Source: Shewanella livingstonensis
GTDB lineage: Bacteria > Pseudomonadota > Gammaproteobacteria > Enterobacterales > Shewanellaceae
Assembly: GCF_003855395.1 (NCBI RefSeq)
Contig: NZ_CP034015.1
Span: 2,180,001-2,244,000, forward strand
Reading direction: 5' to 3'
Length of the DNA stretch: 64,000 nucleotides
The translations under genes were made by a program, and so were the position numbers. Below, piece by piece: positions 1 to 10,335 of the stretch. Below the pieces are notes generated by a model, which was not told where the DNA came from, ran no database searches, and was given only the letters and a program-made list of their open reading frames with translations. Numbering within the stretch: position 1 is the first letter of the stretch; the number at the start of each line of letters is the position of its first letter.

Positions 1-260
1 CTATTTTTTTAGTAGGTTTTATCGCGTGTAGTGCCCCGTTAACTTTCGAAATTTGGAGTGGCTTATTTAGCTCGCTTCCAATGAAAGTCTTTACCCTATT
101 AACGTTGATTGCTTTACTTATCCATGCTTGGATTGGTGTATGGCAAGTGTTGACCGATTACGTCAAACATACAGCGTTACGCGGTGTATTACAGTTTACC
201 TTTGTTATGGTCGCAATGAGTTATTTGGCGTCAGGCATTGTAATAGTGTGGGGTGTTTAA
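1..260 (+). CDS. sdhD: Succinate dehydrogenase membrane anchor subunit SdhD (5'-truncated by window)
   Basis: The reading frame is open from base 3 and stops with TAA at 258-260, directly before sdhA. About 85 C-terminal residues are present, with two hydrophobic segments and the stretch HAWIGVWQVLTDYVK, typical of SdhD just before its last transmembrane helix. SdhD and SdhC anchor SdhAB to the inner membrane and bind heme b and quinone. The 5' end, and sdhC and the gltA/sdh promoter region, lie outside the window. The zero-base spacing to sdhA supports cotranscription and translational coupling. Identity rests on position and on this C-terminal pattern. Confidence 0.9.
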   Translation, partial: IFLVGFIACSAPLTFEIWSGLFSSLPMKVFTLLTLIALLIHAWIGVWQVLTDYVKHTALRGVLQFTFVMVAMSYLASGIVIVWGV

Positions 261-2027
261 GTGAGTATTCCAGTACGTGAATTTGATGTAATCGTAATCG
301 GCGCCGGCGGTGCAGGTATGCGAGCAGCATTACAGATTTCTAAAGAGGGTAAGAGCTGTGCGCTGTTATCTAAAGTATTCCCGACTCGTTCACATACCGT
401 TTCTGCTCAAGGTGGTATCACCGTAGCATTAGGTAATGCGCACGAGGATCATTGGGAACAACACATGTACGATACGGTTAAAGGTTCTGATTTTATCGGC
501 GACCAAGAAGCCATTGAGTTTATGTGTCAAACCGGTCCTGAAGCGATTATTGAACTTGAGCAAATGGGTTTACCTTTCTCTCGTTTCGACGATGGTACAA
601 TTTATCAACGTCCTTTTGGTGGCCAGTCAAGAAACTTTGGCGGCGAGCAAGCGGCTCGAACTGCAGCTGCTGCTGACCGTACAGGTCATGCATTACTTCA
701 TTGTTTATATCAACAAAACGTTAAACATAAAACTGACGTTTATTCTGAGTGGTATGCCTTAGATTTGGTTAAAAATGAAGATGACGTTGTAGTGGGTTGT
801 ACCGCAATTGAAATTGAAACAGGCGACATTGTTTATTTCAAAGCCAAAGCAACGATACTAGCAACGGGTGGTGCAGGGCGTATTTATGCTTCGACCACCA
901 ACGCTCATATTAACACCGGTGATGGTGTAGGTATGGCAGCACGTGCTGGCATTCAATTACAAGATATGGAAATGTGGCAGTTCCACCCAACGGGTATTGC
1001 TGGTGCAGGTACCTTAGTCACTGAAGGTTGTCGTGGTGAAGGTGGTTATTTATTAAATAAAGACGGCGAACGCTTCATGGAGCGCTATGCGCCGAACGCT
1101 AAGGATTTAGCATCGCGCGACGTGGTAGCACGTTCAATGATGACTGAAATTCGTGAAGGTCGTGGTTTAGACGGTCCTTTAGGCCCTCATTTGTTACTAA
1201 AGCTTGATCATTTGGGCAAAGAAACCCTTGAAGCACGTCTTCCTGGAGTGTGTGAATTATCACGTACTTTCGCTCACATCGATCCGGCTGATGGCCCTAT
1301 TCCTGTATTGCCTACGTGCCACTACATGATGGGCGGTTTACCGACTAAAGTGAGCGGTCAAGTTATTCGTCAGAATAAAGATGGCAGTGAGCAGGATGTA
1401 TTAGGTTTATTTGCTGTTGGTGAGATTGCTTGTGTATCAGTACACGGTGCTAACCGTTTAGGCGGTAACTCATTACTCGATTTAGTGGTCTTTGGACGTG
1501 CTGCAGGTCAACATTTAGGTAAGGCGTTAGACGCTACACCTGATCCAAAACTCGCATCAGATATAGAAATAAATGCATCACTTGCTCGTCTTAATCGTTG
1601 GGAAAGCAACAAAGATGGCGAAGAACCTGCGGTTATTCGTAAAGCGCTTCAATTGTGTATGCAGTTAAATTTCTCCGTTTTCCGCAGTGGTGAAGCCATG
1701 GCAGAAGGTTTAGAACAGCTACAAGCTATTCAAAAGCGGCTTGATAATGCTAAGTTATCTGACAATTCAACAGAATTTAATACGCAACGTATTGAGTGCT
1801 TAGAATTAGATAACTTAATGGCAACAGCGCTGGCAACTGCCTATTCAGCTAACTTCCGTACTGAAAGTCGTGGTGCGCATTCTCGTGAAGATTATTTAGA
1901 ACGTGATGATGACAATTGGTTATGTCATAGCTTATTTGACCCAGTGACTAAGAATATGAGCAAACGTGATGTCAACATGACACCTAAATTACGTGATGCA
2001 TTTCCACCAGTAAAACGTACCTATTAG
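261..2027 (+). CDS. sdhA: Succinate dehydrogenase flavoprotein subunit
   Basis: The 588-residue protein is full length for SdhA, the catalytic subunit of complex II that oxidises succinate to fumarate in the TCA cycle and passes electrons to SdhB. The N-terminal dinucleotide motif [10 protein letters not shown] (about 14-23) and [10 protein letters not shown], with His45 in the position that carries covalent FAD, are visible. Later blocks include HPTG and the C-terminal RGAHSREDY. The start is GTG at 261, immediately after the sdhD stop, so it is probably coupled to sdhD translation. The order sdhD-sdhA-sdhB is the usual one. Confidence 0.97.
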   Translation: MSIPVREFDVIVIGAGGAGMRAALQISKEGKSCALLSKVFPTRSHTVSAQGGITVALGNAHEDHWEQHMYDTVKGSDFIGDQEAIEFMCQTGPEAIIELEQMGLPFSRFDDGTIYQRPFGGQSRNFGGEQAARTAAAADRTGHALLHCLYQQNVKHKTDVYSEWYALDLVKNEDDVVVGCTAIEIETGDIVYFKAKATILATGGAGRIYASTTNAHINTGDGVGMAARAGIQLQDMEMWQFHPTGIAGAGTLVTEGCRGEGGYLLNKDGERFMERYAPNAKDLASRDVVARSMMTEIREGRGLDGPLGPHLLLKLDHLGKETLEARLPGVCELSRTFAHIDPADGPIPVLPTCHYMMGGLPTKVSGQVIRQNKDGSEQDVLGLFAVGEIACVSVHGANRLGGNSLLDLVVFGRAAGQHLGKALDATPDPKLASDIEINASLARLNRWESNKDGEEPAVIRKALQLCMQLNFSVFRSGEAMAEGLEQLQAIQKRLDNAKLSDNSTEFNTQRIECLELDNLMATALATAYSANFRTESRGAHSREDYLERDDDNWLCHSLFDPVTKNMSKRDVNMTPKLRDAFPPVKRTY

Positions 2028-2043
2028 GCAGGAGTTGCAAAAG

Positions 2044-2751
2044 ATGAAATTAACATTTGCATTGTATCGTTATAATCCTGATGTAGATACAAAGCCTTAC
2101 ATGAAGGATTACACCCTAGAAGTGCCTGACGGTTCTGATATGATGGTGTTAGATGCGTTAATTAAACTGAAAGAACAAGACTCAACGATTGCGTTCCGTC
2201 GTTCATGCCGTGAAGGTGTGTGTGGTTCTGACGGTATGAACATGAATGGTAAAAATGGATTAGCGTGTATTACGCCAATATCGACCTTTAAAGGGAAGAA
2301 AATTGAAATCCGTCCTTTACCAGGCATGCCAGTAGTGCGAGATTTGGTCGTTGACCTAACTCAATTCTACAAGCAATACGAAAAAATTAAGCCTTATCTG
2401 ATCAATGATGAAAAGGCGCCTGCTCGTGAACATATTCAATCACCTGAAGAGCGTGCTCATTTAGATGGTTTATACGAATGTATTTTGTGTGCATGCTGTT
2501 CAACCTCGTGTCCATCTTTCTGGTGGAATCCGGATAAGTTTATCGGTCCAGCTGGTTTGTTGCATGCTTATCGTTTCTTGATTGACAGCCGCGACACGGC
2601 CACTGAGGAGCGTTTATCTGACCTAGATGATGCTTATAGTGTATTCCGTTGCCATGGCATTATGAACTGTGTTGATGTTTGTCCTAAAGGATTAAACCCA
2701 ACTAAAGCGATTGGTCATATTAAGTCGATGTTGTTAAAGCGAGCGGTTTAA
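2044..2751 (+). CDS. sdhB: Succinate dehydrogenase iron-sulfur subunit
   Basis: The protein has about 235 residues and carries electrons from SdhA to quinone. It shows the N-terminal [2Fe-2S] site (Cys55, Cys60, Asp63, Cys75 in SCREGVCGSDG...GLAC), where Asp replaces the third Cys as in Escherichia coli. The ferredoxin-like C-terminal half carries CILCACCSTSCP and CHGIMNCVDVCPKG. The frame opens earlier at a TTG (2035), but that codon abuts the GGAG at 2031-2034. The ATG at 2044 lies 9 bases downstream of it and gives MKLTFALYRYNPDVD, the expected family start. Confidence 0.96.
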   Translation: MKLTFALYRYNPDVDTKPYMKDYTLEVPDGSDMMVLDALIKLKEQDSTIAFRRSCREGVCGSDGMNMNGKNGLACITPISTFKGKKIEIRPLPGMPVVRDLVVDLTQFYKQYEKIKPYLINDEKAPAREHIQSPEERAHLDGLYECILCACCSTSCPSFWWNPDKFIGPAGLLHAYRFLIDSRDTATEERLSDLDDAYSVFRCHGIMNCVDVCPKGLNPTKAIGHIKSMLLKRAV

Positions 2752-2793
2752 TGCACCAAGTAGAGCAAAATAGTCTGACTTATTAGCTCTTTA

Positions 2794-2828
2794 AGAGTCA
2801 TCTTCATTATTGGGGATGGCTCTTTTGT
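2794..2828 (+). terminator. Stem-loop between sdhB and sucA
   Basis: AGAGTCATC (2794-2802) pairs with GATGGCTCT (2815-2823), with one G-T wobble, and is followed by a short T run (TTTTG). It resembles a weak intrinsic terminator 42 bases after sdhB. Together with the 200-base gap before sucA, it suggests that sucABCD may have its own promoter or only partial read-through from sdh. Confidence 0.6.
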
Positions 2829-2951
2829 GTGTTTATGTAATACCTCCTGTTATCATTTTTTTAGATAATAACAGTCTACGTGTGATGTAACGTAAGTTAC
2901 TCACTGTTATGTTTATGGCTAGTACGTGTATCAAGTTTGAAAGGAATAACA

Positions 2952-5774
2952 ATGCACCAAGGCATCATGAAAGCCTGGCTCGAGTCGTCACATTTAAGTG
3001 GATCGAACTCGACCTACGTAGAAGAGATGTATGAAGCCTATCAAGAAGATCCGCAATCAGTGACTGCTGATTGGCAGCTTGTTTTTGATAATCTCCCTCC
3101 GGTTAACGGTACCTCAGAAGACGTACCCGAAACTTCTCACTCTAAAGTTCGTGACTATTTCCGTAGCTTAGCCCTCCAAGGTCGTTTAAAAAACGCTACC
3201 AGCGTAAGCGATCCAGAGCTAGATGCGAAGCAAGTTAAAGTCCTGCAACTGATCAACGCCCATCGTTTCCGTGGCCATCAAAATGCCAATTTAGATCCAT
3301 TAGGATTGTGGAAACGTGAGGTTGTTCAGGAGTTGGATCCTGCTTATCACGGCTTAACTACTGAAGACATGCAGCGTCAGTTCAATACTGGTTCATTCGC
3401 CTTAGGCGGAGAGACCATGAAGCTTGCTGATATTATTCATGCATTAAAGAGCACTTATTGTGGTTCTATTGGTGCTGAATACATGCATATTACTGATACC
3501 GATGAAAAGCGTTGGATCCAACAACGTCTTGAACCCACATTAGGTAAAGCCCAATACGGTAACGACGTTAAAAAGCGTATTCTTGAAGGGTTGAATGCAG
3601 CAGAAGGTATCGAAAAATACCTTGGTGCTAAATTCCCTGGAGCTAAGCGTTTCTCGTTAGAAGGTGGTGACTCGCTGGTTCCAATGATGCGTGAAATTAT
3701 TTATCGCGCCGGTGAAGCAGGCACTAAAGAAATCGTAGTCGGTATGGCTCACCGCGGTCGTTTAAACTTGCTCATTAACGTGCTCGGTAAACGTCCTGCA
3801 GAACTGTTTGATGAGTTTGCGGGTAAGCATGCCGACATTCACGGTTCTGGTGATGTTAAATATCATCAAGGTTTCTCATCTGATTTTGAAACGCCTGGCG
3901 GCAATGTTCATTTAGCGTTAGCTTTTAACCCGTCTCATTTAGAAATTGTTAACCCAGTAGTCATTGGTTCTGTGCGCGCGCGTCAAGACCGTCGTGGTTG
4001 TAAAGATGGGTTACAAGTCATGCCTATCACTATTCATGGTGATTCTGCTATTACTGGTCAAGGCATTGTGCAAGAGACGTTTAACATGTCTCAAACACGT
4101 GGTTTTACTGTTGGTGGTAGCATTCGTATTGTGGTCAATAACCAGGTTGGTTTTACCACATCTAACCAGGCAGACACTCGTTCAACAGAATACTGCACTG
4201 ACATCGCTAAGATGGTTCAGGCGCCAATTTTCCATGTCAACTCAGATGATCCTGAAGCCGTTGCGTTTATTTCTCAACTTGCTGTTGATTATCGTAATGA
4301 GTTTAAACGTGATGTGGTTGTTGATTTAGTGTGTTATCGCCGCCATGGCCATAACGAAGCTGATGAGCCTAGTGCTACACAGCCGCTAATGTACGCTAAA
4401 ATTAAAAAACACCCTACACCACGTAAAATCTATGCAGATAAGTTAATCGCTGAAAACAGCATTCCAGCCGATGAAGTGACTGGTTTGATTAATCATTATC
4501 GTGATGCTTTAGATGCTGGTGATTGTGTGGTGAAAGAATGGCGTCCAATGACGCTGCATACTGTTGATTGGACACCGTATCTTAATCGCGAATGGGATGA
4601 AGATTATGCGGGTGCTATGTCGATGGAACGTCTACAAAACTTAGCCAATAAGTTAGTCGATATTCCTGAAAATCATACGCTTCAATCGCGTGTTGCCAAA
4701 ATTTGTGGCGACCGAACTGCGATGGCTAAAGGCGAAAAGTTATTAGACTGGGGTTTCGCTGAAACGTTAGCCTATGCTTCTATCCTTGAAGACAAAAAGC
4801 GTGTGCGGATTACCGGCCAAGACTCTGGTCGCGGTACGTTCTTCCATCGTCATGCGGTATTGCATAGCCAAAAAGACGGCACCACCTATTTACCATTACG
4901 TAATGTTGCTGATGAGCAAGGGCCAATTGATATTATTGACTCAGTATTATCTGAAGCATCTGTGTTGGCATTTGAATACGGTTACGCTACAGCAGAACCG
5001 GGTGGCTTGACCATTTGGGAAGCGCAGTTTGGTGATTTCGTCAACTGTGCCCAAGTTGTTATAGATCAATTCTTATCATCTGGTGAGCAAAAGTGGGGCC
5101 GTTTATGTGGTCTAACGATGCTATTACCTCATGGTTATGAAGGCCAAGGTCCTGAGCATTCAAGTGCACGTTTAGAGCGCTTCTTGCAATTATGTGCTAA
5201 CCACAACATGCAAGTGTGTGTGCCATCAACTCCGGCGCAGGTTTATCACATGTTGCGTCGCCAAGTGGTACGCCCAATGCGTCGTCCGTTAGTGGTTATG
5301 TCGCCTAAATCTTTACTACGTCATCCTTTGGCGGTGTCTACTTTAGAAGAACTTGCTGAAGGGACTTTCCAAAATATCATCGGTGAGATTGATACTTTAG
5401 ACGCCAGCCAAGTTGACCGCGTAGTATTTTGTAGCGGCAAGGTGTATTTCGAGTTACTTGAAAAACGTCGTAAAGAGAATGTCACTAACGTTGCCATTGT
5501 TCGTGTTGAGCAGCTGTATCCATTCCCTGATGTGGAATTGCGTGCGGCATTAGCAACATATCAACATGTTACTGATTTTGTTTGGTGTCAAGAAGAGCCG
5601 CAAAACCAAGGTGCATGGTACTGTAGTCAGCATCATTTCTGGGCTAATATTCCTGCAGGCGGTCAATTAACTTATGCCGGTCGTGAAGCTTCTGCTGCAC
5701 CAGCATGTGGTTATCCTGGTTTGCATGTACAGCAGCAAGAATCATTAGTAAATAGCGCATTAAAACTGTCGTAA
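2952..5774 (+). CDS. sucA: 2-oxoglutarate dehydrogenase E1 component
   Basis: The thiamine-diphosphate E1 subunit decarboxylates 2-oxoglutarate and transfers succinyl groups to SucB. The protein has about 940 residues, near the usual 930-940. Recognisable blocks are the N-terminal SNSTYVEEMYEAYQ peptide (E2 interaction region), FSLEGGDSLVPMM, GMAHRGRLNLL, and the C-terminal transketolase-like part with GYEGQGPEHSSARLERFLQL. A TTG at 2937 extends the frame, but ATG 2952 has an AAGGA-type ribosome site (2942-2946) at proper spacing and gives the family start MHQGIMKAWLESSHLSG. It is followed closely by sucB, with a 28-base gap. Confidence 0.97.
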   Translation: MHQGIMKAWLESSHLSGSNSTYVEEMYEAYQEDPQSVTADWQLVFDNLPPVNGTSEDVPETSHSKVRDYFRSLALQGRLKNATSVSDPELDAKQVKVLQLINAHRFRGHQNANLDPLGLWKREVVQELDPAYHGLTTEDMQRQFNTGSFALGGETMKLADIIHALKSTYCGSIGAEYMHITDTDEKRWIQQRLEPTLGKAQYGNDVKKRILEGLNAAEGIEKYLGAKFPGAKRFSLEGGDSLVPMMREIIYRAGEAGTKEIVVGMAHRGRLNLLINVLGKRPAELFDEFAGKHADIHGSGDVKYHQGFSSDFETPGGNVHLALAFNPSHLEIVNPVVIGSVRARQDRRGCKDGLQVMPITIHGDSAITGQGIVQETFNMSQTRGFTVGGSIRIVVNNQVGFTTSNQADTRSTEYCTDIAKMVQAPIFHVNSDDPEAVAFISQLAVDYRNEFKRDVVVDLVCYRRHGHNEADEPSATQPLMYAKIKKHPTPRKIYADKLIAENSIPADEVTGLINHYRDALDAGDCVVKEWRPMTLHTVDWTPYLNREWDEDYAGAMSMERLQNLANKLVDIPENHTLQSRVAKICGDRTAMAKGEKLLDWGFAETLAYASILEDKKRVRITGQDSGRGTFFHRHAVLHSQKDGTTYLPLRNVADEQGPIDIIDSVLSEASVLAFEYGYATAEPGGLTIWEAQFGDFVNCAQVVIDQFLSSGEQKWGRLCGLTMLLPHGYEGQGPEHSSARLERFLQLCANHNMQVCVPSTPAQVYHMLRRQVVRPMRRPLVVMSPKSLLRHPLAVSTLEELAEGTFQNIIGEIDTLDASQVDRVVFCSGKVYFELLEKRRKENVTNVAIVRVEQLYPFPDVELRAALATYQHVTDFVWCQEEPQNQGAWYCSQHHFWANIPAGGQLTYAGREASAAPACGYPGLHVQQQESLVNSALKLS

Positions 5775-5802
5775 TAGATAATTTATATAAGGGAAGCTTT
5801 CC

Positions 5803-6996
5803 ATGAGTATCGAAATTAAGGTACCCGTATTACCAGAATCTGTTGCTGATGCAACTATTGCTACTTGGCATGTTAAACCTGGTGAGCAGGTCACTCGCGA
5901 TCAAAACTTAGTTGATATCGAGACTGACAAAGTTGTGCTAGAAGTGGTTGCACCTGAAGACGGTTCAATCTCTGAATTGTTATTCCAAGAAGGTGACACC
6001 GTTTTAGGTGAGCAAGTGATTGCTAACTTTGTCCCTGGTGCCGTGTCTGGCCAAGAAGTGACTAAAGCTGAAGCATCAGCACCTTCGGCTGCAGCAACAA
6101 CTGAAGCAACTGCTGATGAATCTAATGATGCATTAAGCCCATCGGTTCGTCGTGTTATTGCTGAGCACAATCTTGATGCAAGCAAAATTAAAGGTTCTGG
6201 CGTGGGTGGACGTGTAACTAAGGATGATGTCGATGCATTCCTTAAGTCTGCACCGGCTAAAACCGCGCCAGCTACACCAGTAGCACCGTTAGAAGGTCGT
6301 AGCGAGAAACGTGTTCCAATGTCTCGTCTTCGTAAAACGATTGCTAAACGTCTATTAGAAGCGAAAAACTCAACGGCAATGTTAACTACGTTTAATGAAG
6401 TTAACATGAAGCCAATTATGGATATTCGCAAGCAGTACCAAGACATTTTCGAAAAGCGTCATGGTATTCGTTTAGGCTTTATGTCTTTCTATATCAAAGC
6501 AGTGACAGAAGCGCTAAAACGCTTCCCAGAAGTTAACGCCTCTATTGATGGTGATGACATTGTGTATCACAACTATTTTGATATTAGCATTGCAGTATCG
6601 ACGCCACGTGGCCTGGTAACGCCAGTATTACGTGACACCGATACCATGAACTTAGCTGAGATTGAGAAAGCAGTACGTGAATTAGCCCTTAAAGGCCGTG
6701 ATGGAAAACTGTCTGTTGCAGACATGACTGGCGGTAACTTCACTGTGACAAACGGTGGTGTTTTTGGCTCGCTAATGTCTACACCCATTTTGAACCTGCC
6801 ACAAAGCGCAATCTTAGGCATGCATGCCATTAAAGATCGCCCAATGGCAGTCAATGGTCAGGTTGAAATCCTGCCTATGATGTACCTAGCACTCTCTTAC
6901 GATCACCGTATTGTTGATGGTCGTGAGTCAGTTGGCTTCTTAGTCGCTATTAAAGACTTCTTAGAAGATCCAACTCGTCTGCTACTTGATCTATAA
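5803..6996 (+). CDS. sucB: Dihydrolipoamide succinyltransferase (E2 of 2-oxoglutarate dehydrogenase)
   Basis: This 397-residue protein is the core acyltransferase of the 2-oxoglutarate dehydrogenase complex. Domains in order: an N-terminal lipoyl domain with the lipoylated Lys in ETDKVVLEV (about residue 44), an Ala/Pro/Thr-rich linker, the peripheral subunit-binding domain ([32 protein letters not shown]), a second flexible linker, and the C-terminal catalytic domain ending [11 protein letters not shown] with the active-site His. There is one lipoyl domain, as in other SucB proteins. A purine-rich ribosome site (AAGGGAAG) precedes ATG 5803. Confidence 0.97.
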   Translation: MSIEIKVPVLPESVADATIATWHVKPGEQVTRDQNLVDIETDKVVLEVVAPEDGSISELLFQEGDTVLGEQVIANFVPGAVSGQEVTKAEASAPSAAATTEATADESNDALSPSVRRVIAEHNLDASKIKGSGVGGRVTKDDVDAFLKSAPAKTAPATPVAPLEGRSEKRVPMSRLRKTIAKRLLEAKNSTAMLTTFNEVNMKPIMDIRKQYQDIFEKRHGIRLGFMSFYIKAVTEALKRFPEVNASIDGDDIVYHNYFDISIAVSTPRGLVTPVLRDTDTMNLAEIEKAVRELALKGRDGKLSVADMTGGNFTVTNGGVFGSLMSTPILNLPQSAILGMHAIKDRPMAVNGQVEILPMMYLALSYDHRIVDGRESVGFLVAIKDFLEDPTRLLLDL

Positions 6997-7018
6997 GTAG
7001 TTAGATAAACCCTCGTCG

Positions 7019-7037
7019 CTGGCTCATATTGAGCCAG
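7019..7037 (+). other. Intercistronic hairpin between sucB and sucC
   Basis: CTGGCTC (7019-7025) and GAGCCAG (7031-7037) form a perfect 7-bp stem with a 5-base loop. No T run follows, so it is unlikely to be a terminator. It may protect the 3' end of the sucAB part of the message or separate its decay from sucCD. The function is inferred from position only. Confidence 0.5.
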
Positions 7038-7071
7038 TTGGATTTGATTAGAAGTATATGGATAGATCATC

Positions 7072-8238
7072 ATGAATTTGCATGAGTATCAGGCAAAATC
7101 TTTATTTGCCGAATATGGTTTACCAGTCTCTGAAGGCTTTGCGTGTGATACTGCTCAAGAAGCAGTTGAAGCAGCTGGCCACATTGGCGGAAACTTATGG
7201 GTTGTTAAGTGTCAAGTACACGCAGGCGGCCGTGGTAAAGCAGGTGGCGTTAAAGTTACCGGTAGTAAAGACGAAATCAGAGCATTCGCTGAAAACTGGT
7301 TAGGCAAGAACTTAGTAACGTACCAGACTGACGCTAAAGGTCAGCCAGTTGCTAAAATTCTAGTTGAAAGCTGTACTGACATCGCTAACGAATTGTACCT
7401 AGGTGCAGTAGTTGACCGTAGCACTCGTCGCGTTGTGTTTATGGCGTCGACTGAAGGTGGTGTTGATATCGAAACTGTGGCTGAACATACGCCAGAGCTT
7501 ATCCACACAGCTATCATTGATCCGTTAACAGGTCCTCAAGCTTTCCAGGCTCGTGATCTTGGCTTCAAGTTAGGTTTAAACCCAACTCAAATGAAGCAGT
7601 TCACTAAGATCTTTATGGGTCTGGCGAACATGTTCAACGACCATGATTTTGCATTATTAGAAATCAATCCACTTGTTATCACAACCGAAGGCAACCTTCA
7701 CTGTTTAGATGGCAAAATCGGTATTGATGGCAATGCATTATATCGTCAGCCAAAAATCAAAGCGATGCACGATCCATCACAAGATGATGCTCGTGAAGCG
7801 CATGCTGCTAAATTTGAATTAAACTATGTTGCTTTAGACGGTAACGTAGGTTGTATGGTTAACGGTGCCGGCCTAGCAATGGGTACAATGGACATCGTAA
7901 ATCTACACGGCGGCAAGCCAGCTAACTTCTTAGACGTTGGCGGTGGAGCAACGAAAGAACGTGTTGCTGAAGCCTTTAAGATCATTCTTTCTGATAGCAA
8001 TGTTAAAGCGGTATTGGTTAACATCTTCGGTGGTATCGTACGTTGCGATATGATCGCTGAAGGTATTATCGGTGCGGTTAAAGAAGTTGGCGTTAAAGTG
8101 CCAGTAGTTGTACGTCTTGAAGGTACTAACGCCGAATTAGGTCGTGAAGTATTGGCGAAATCTGGTCTTGATATCATCGCGGCTACAAGTCTTACTGACG
8201 CGGCTGAACAAGTTGTTAAAGCTGCGGGAGGCAAATAA
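7072..8238 (+). CDS. sucC: Succinyl-CoA synthetase beta subunit (ADP-forming)
   Basis: This 388-residue protein has the family length. It forms an alpha2beta2 or alpha-beta enzyme with SucD and makes ATP (or GTP) while splitting succinyl-CoA. It starts [19 protein letters not shown]. The ATP-grasp region ([16 protein letters not shown], about 46-61) and the C-terminal CoA-ligase-like domain ([27 protein letters not shown]) are clear. The stop TAA overlaps the sucD start by one base (TAATG), so the two subunits are translationally coupled. The hairpin upstream separates it from sucB by 75 bases. Confidence 0.97.
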   Translation: MNLHEYQAKSLFAEYGLPVSEGFACDTAQEAVEAAGHIGGNLWVVKCQVHAGGRGKAGGVKVTGSKDEIRAFAENWLGKNLVTYQTDAKGQPVAKILVESCTDIANELYLGAVVDRSTRRVVFMASTEGGVDIETVAEHTPELIHTAIIDPLTGPQAFQARDLGFKLGLNPTQMKQFTKIFMGLANMFNDHDFALLEINPLVITTEGNLHCLDGKIGIDGNALYRQPKIKAMHDPSQDDAREAHAAKFELNYVALDGNVGCMVNGAGLAMGTMDIVNLHGGKPANFLDVGGGATKERVAEAFKIILSDSNVKAVLVNIFGGIVRCDMIAEGIIGAVKEVGVKVPVVVRLEGTNAELGREVLAKSGLDIIAATSLTDAAEQVVKAAGGK

Positions 8239-9110
8239 TGTCTGTTTTAATTAACAAAGATACCAAGGTAATCTGTCAAGGTTTCACTGGTGGTCAGGGT
8301 ACTTTCCACTCTGAGCAGGCGATTGCTTATGGCACGCAAATGGTTGGTGGTGTTTCTCCTGGCAAAGGTGGTCAAGTTCATTTAGGCCTTCCAGTATTTA
8401 ACACTGTTAAAGATGCAGTAGCTCAAACAGGTGCAACTGCCTCTGTTATCTATGTACCTGCACCATTTTGTAAAGACGCTATCCTTGAAGCAATCGATGC
8501 TGGCATTGAGCTAATCGTTTGTATCACTGAAGGCATCCCTACACTTGATATGCTACAAGTGAAAGTGAAGCTAGAAGAAACTGGCGTTCGCATGATCGGT
8601 CCTAACTGTCCAGGTGTTATCACTCCGGGTGAATGTAAGATTGGTATTATGCCTGGTCACATTCACTTACCTGGAAAAGTCGGTATTGTTTCTCGCTCTG
8701 GTACATTAACGTACGAAGCGGTTAAGCAAACGACTGATGAAGGTTTCGGCCAATCTACTTGTGTAGGTATCGGTGGCGACCCAATTCCTGGTACTAACTT
8801 CATCGACGTATTGGAAATGTTCCAAAACGATCCACAGACTGAAGCGATTGTTATGATCGGTGAAATCGGTGGTAATGCTGAAGAAGAAGCGGCTGCTTAT
8901 ATCAAAGCACACGTGACTAAGCCTGTGGTATCTTACATTGCTGGTGTTACTGCACCAGAAGGTAAGCGTATGGGTCATGCTGGCGCAATTATCGCCGGCG
9001 GTAAAGGTACTGCTGAAGATAAGTTTGCCGCTCTTGAAGCTGCAGGCGTAACAACTGTTCGCTCTTTAGCTGACATTGGTAAAGCATTGCGTATCCGTAC
9101 TGGTTGGTAA
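8238..9110 (+). CDS. sucD: Succinyl-CoA synthetase alpha subunit
   Basis: This 290-residue protein matches the family. The N-terminal CoA-binding fold contains [21 protein letters not shown] and [13 protein letters not shown]. The C-terminal part has [11 protein letters not shown] and [12 protein letters not shown], and the phosphorylated active-site His is in MGHAGAII (about residue 246). It partners SucC; its start overlaps the sucC stop, with a GGGAGG ribosome site inside the end of sucC. It is the last gene of the sdh-suc cluster and is followed by a strong intrinsic terminator. Confidence 0.97.
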   Translation: MSVLINKDTKVICQGFTGGQGTFHSEQAIAYGTQMVGGVSPGKGGQVHLGLPVFNTVKDAVAQTGATASVIYVPAPFCKDAILEAIDAGIELIVCITEGIPTLDMLQVKVKLEETGVRMIGPNCPGVITPGECKIGIMPGHIHLPGKVGIVSRSGTLTYEAVKQTTDEGFGQSTCVGIGGDPIPGTNFIDVLEMFQNDPQTEAIVMIGEIGGNAEEEAAAYIKAHVTKPVVSYIAGVTAPEGKRMGHAGAIIAGGKGTAEDKFAALEAAGVTTVRSLADIGKALRIRTGW

Positions 9111-9129
9111 TTATTACCTTACTAGTTTA

Positions 9130-9153
9130 AAAGGCGCTTAGGCGCCTTTTTTG
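9130..9153 (+). terminator. Intrinsic terminator of the suc operon
   Basis: AAGGCGC (9131-9137) and GCGCCTT (9142-9148) form a GC-rich stem with a 4-base loop, followed by TTTTTT. It lies 20 bases after the sucD stop. Confidence 0.9.
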
Positions 9154-9227
9154 TTGCTGGTTTTTCTGCACCGCTAATCGTTATTGTTTATTCTTTGTGG
9201 TAGTTTTTCAGTATTAATAAGGTTGTT

Positions 9228-10154
9228 ATGCACATAGTCAGTATTATTTTCCCATTAATGTTTATGGTAACTCTTGGCTATGGATTAACTCGAGCGGGCT
9301 TTTTTACTCAACAACATATTGCAGGCATTAGTAAATTCACTTTTTATGTCAGTATTCCAGCGTTTTTATTTATCAATATGTTAGCCGCGCCGCTAGCACA
9401 AAGTATTGATCCGTTCGCGTTGCTGGCTTTTTATCTACCAGTAGTATTGGTGTTTGCTATTGGTTATCACATCAATCGGTATTGTAGTCCTACTGCAGAG
9501 CAAGGCCGTGATGCCAGTGCCGTTTTTGCCTTAGGCAGCAGTTATTCTAATACCGTATTGGTAGGATTGCCGATTATTATCGCCGCTTTAGGTGAAGCGA
9601 TGATAGGGCAGGTTTTTATGATCATTACTTTTCATAGTGCAACCTTGTTTGCGTTAACCTTTATCTTAGCCGCACGCGGACAAAGCCAAGGTTTTTCATG
9701 GCGTCGCTTTACTCGTTCTATGCTACTTAATCCGGTGGTGATGAGTATTGGTTTGGGGATCCTCGCTAATGCATTACGTCTTCAGTTAGGACAGCAACTT
9801 AATGAGGGTCTAGCGCTACTGGCTAAACCAGCATTAGCATGTGCATTATTTGTCTTAGGAGCTAATTTAAGTTTTTATAGGATCGGCGATCATTGGCGCT
9901 TAGCATTAATCGCCAGCAGTTTGAAAATTATACTGTTACCCGCACTAGTGTATGTGATGGCGCATGTTGTATTTGGGTTAGCATCGCAAAATACAGCGAT
10001 GTTGGTGTTGCTAAGCGCCTCACCACTTGGCGTTAATGCTTATTTAATTGCTGCAGAGCTTAAGCAGCATGAATCAACCTTAGGTAGCACGGTGGTATTA
10101 TCGACACTGTTATCGGTATTGAGTTTTAGTTTATGGCTAACATTGTTGATTTGA
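9228..10154 (+). CDS. AEC (auxin efflux carrier) family transporter
   Basis: The 308-residue protein is strongly hydrophobic, with about ten predicted membrane segments arranged as two halves. The N-terminal pattern (IIFPLMFMVTLGYGLTRAGFF, then KFTFYVSIPAFLF) and the mid-protein GLGILANALRL followed by a second hydrophobic bundle fit the AEC family of secondary carriers. Substrates in this family include malonate, malate and other organic acids; nothing in the sequence fixes the substrate here. It stands alone, between the suc terminator and the convergent fur gene, and probably has its own promoter. Confidence 0.82.
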   Translation: MHIVSIIFPLMFMVTLGYGLTRAGFFTQQHIAGISKFTFYVSIPAFLFINMLAAPLAQSIDPFALLAFYLPVVLVFAIGYHINRYCSPTAEQGRDASAVFALGSSYSNTVLVGLPIIIAALGEAMIGQVFMIITFHSATLFALTFILAARGQSQGFSWRRFTRSMLLNPVVMSIGLGILANALRLQLGQQLNEGLALLAKPALACALFVLGANLSFYRIGDHWRLALIASSLKIILLPALVYVMAHVVFGLASQNTAMLVLLSASPLGVNAYLIAAELKQHESTLGSTVVLSTLLSVLSFSLWLTLLI

Positions 10155-10289
10155 TAATACTTTTCAATAATCTTTCTTTATCAATGGATTATATTTGCTA
10201 TATGAATAAATTTTGATACTGTCTGCTAAACGTTTTTGTGCCATGCTATTTATACAAAATGAGTCAAACAGATGATAAATATCAGCCAA

Positions 10290-10319
10290 TAAAAAACCAG
10301 CAAAATTGCTGGTTTATTT
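10290..10319 (-). terminator. Intrinsic terminator downstream of fur
   Basis: AAACCAGCA (10294-10302) and TGCTGGTTT (10307-10315) form a 9-bp stem. On the minus strand it is followed by a T run (10289-10293 read in reverse), placing it correctly about 20 bases after the fur stop. The plus side (TTTATTTG) could also stop the AEC transcript. Confidence 0.8.
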
Positions 10320-10335
10320 GTTATCCAAATATAGA

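Noticed and set aside
436..762. Overlapping open frames inside sdhA, sucA, sucC, ppsA and other genes on both strands
   Set aside because: They lie fully inside well-supported genes in other frames and have no ribosome sites or family features.
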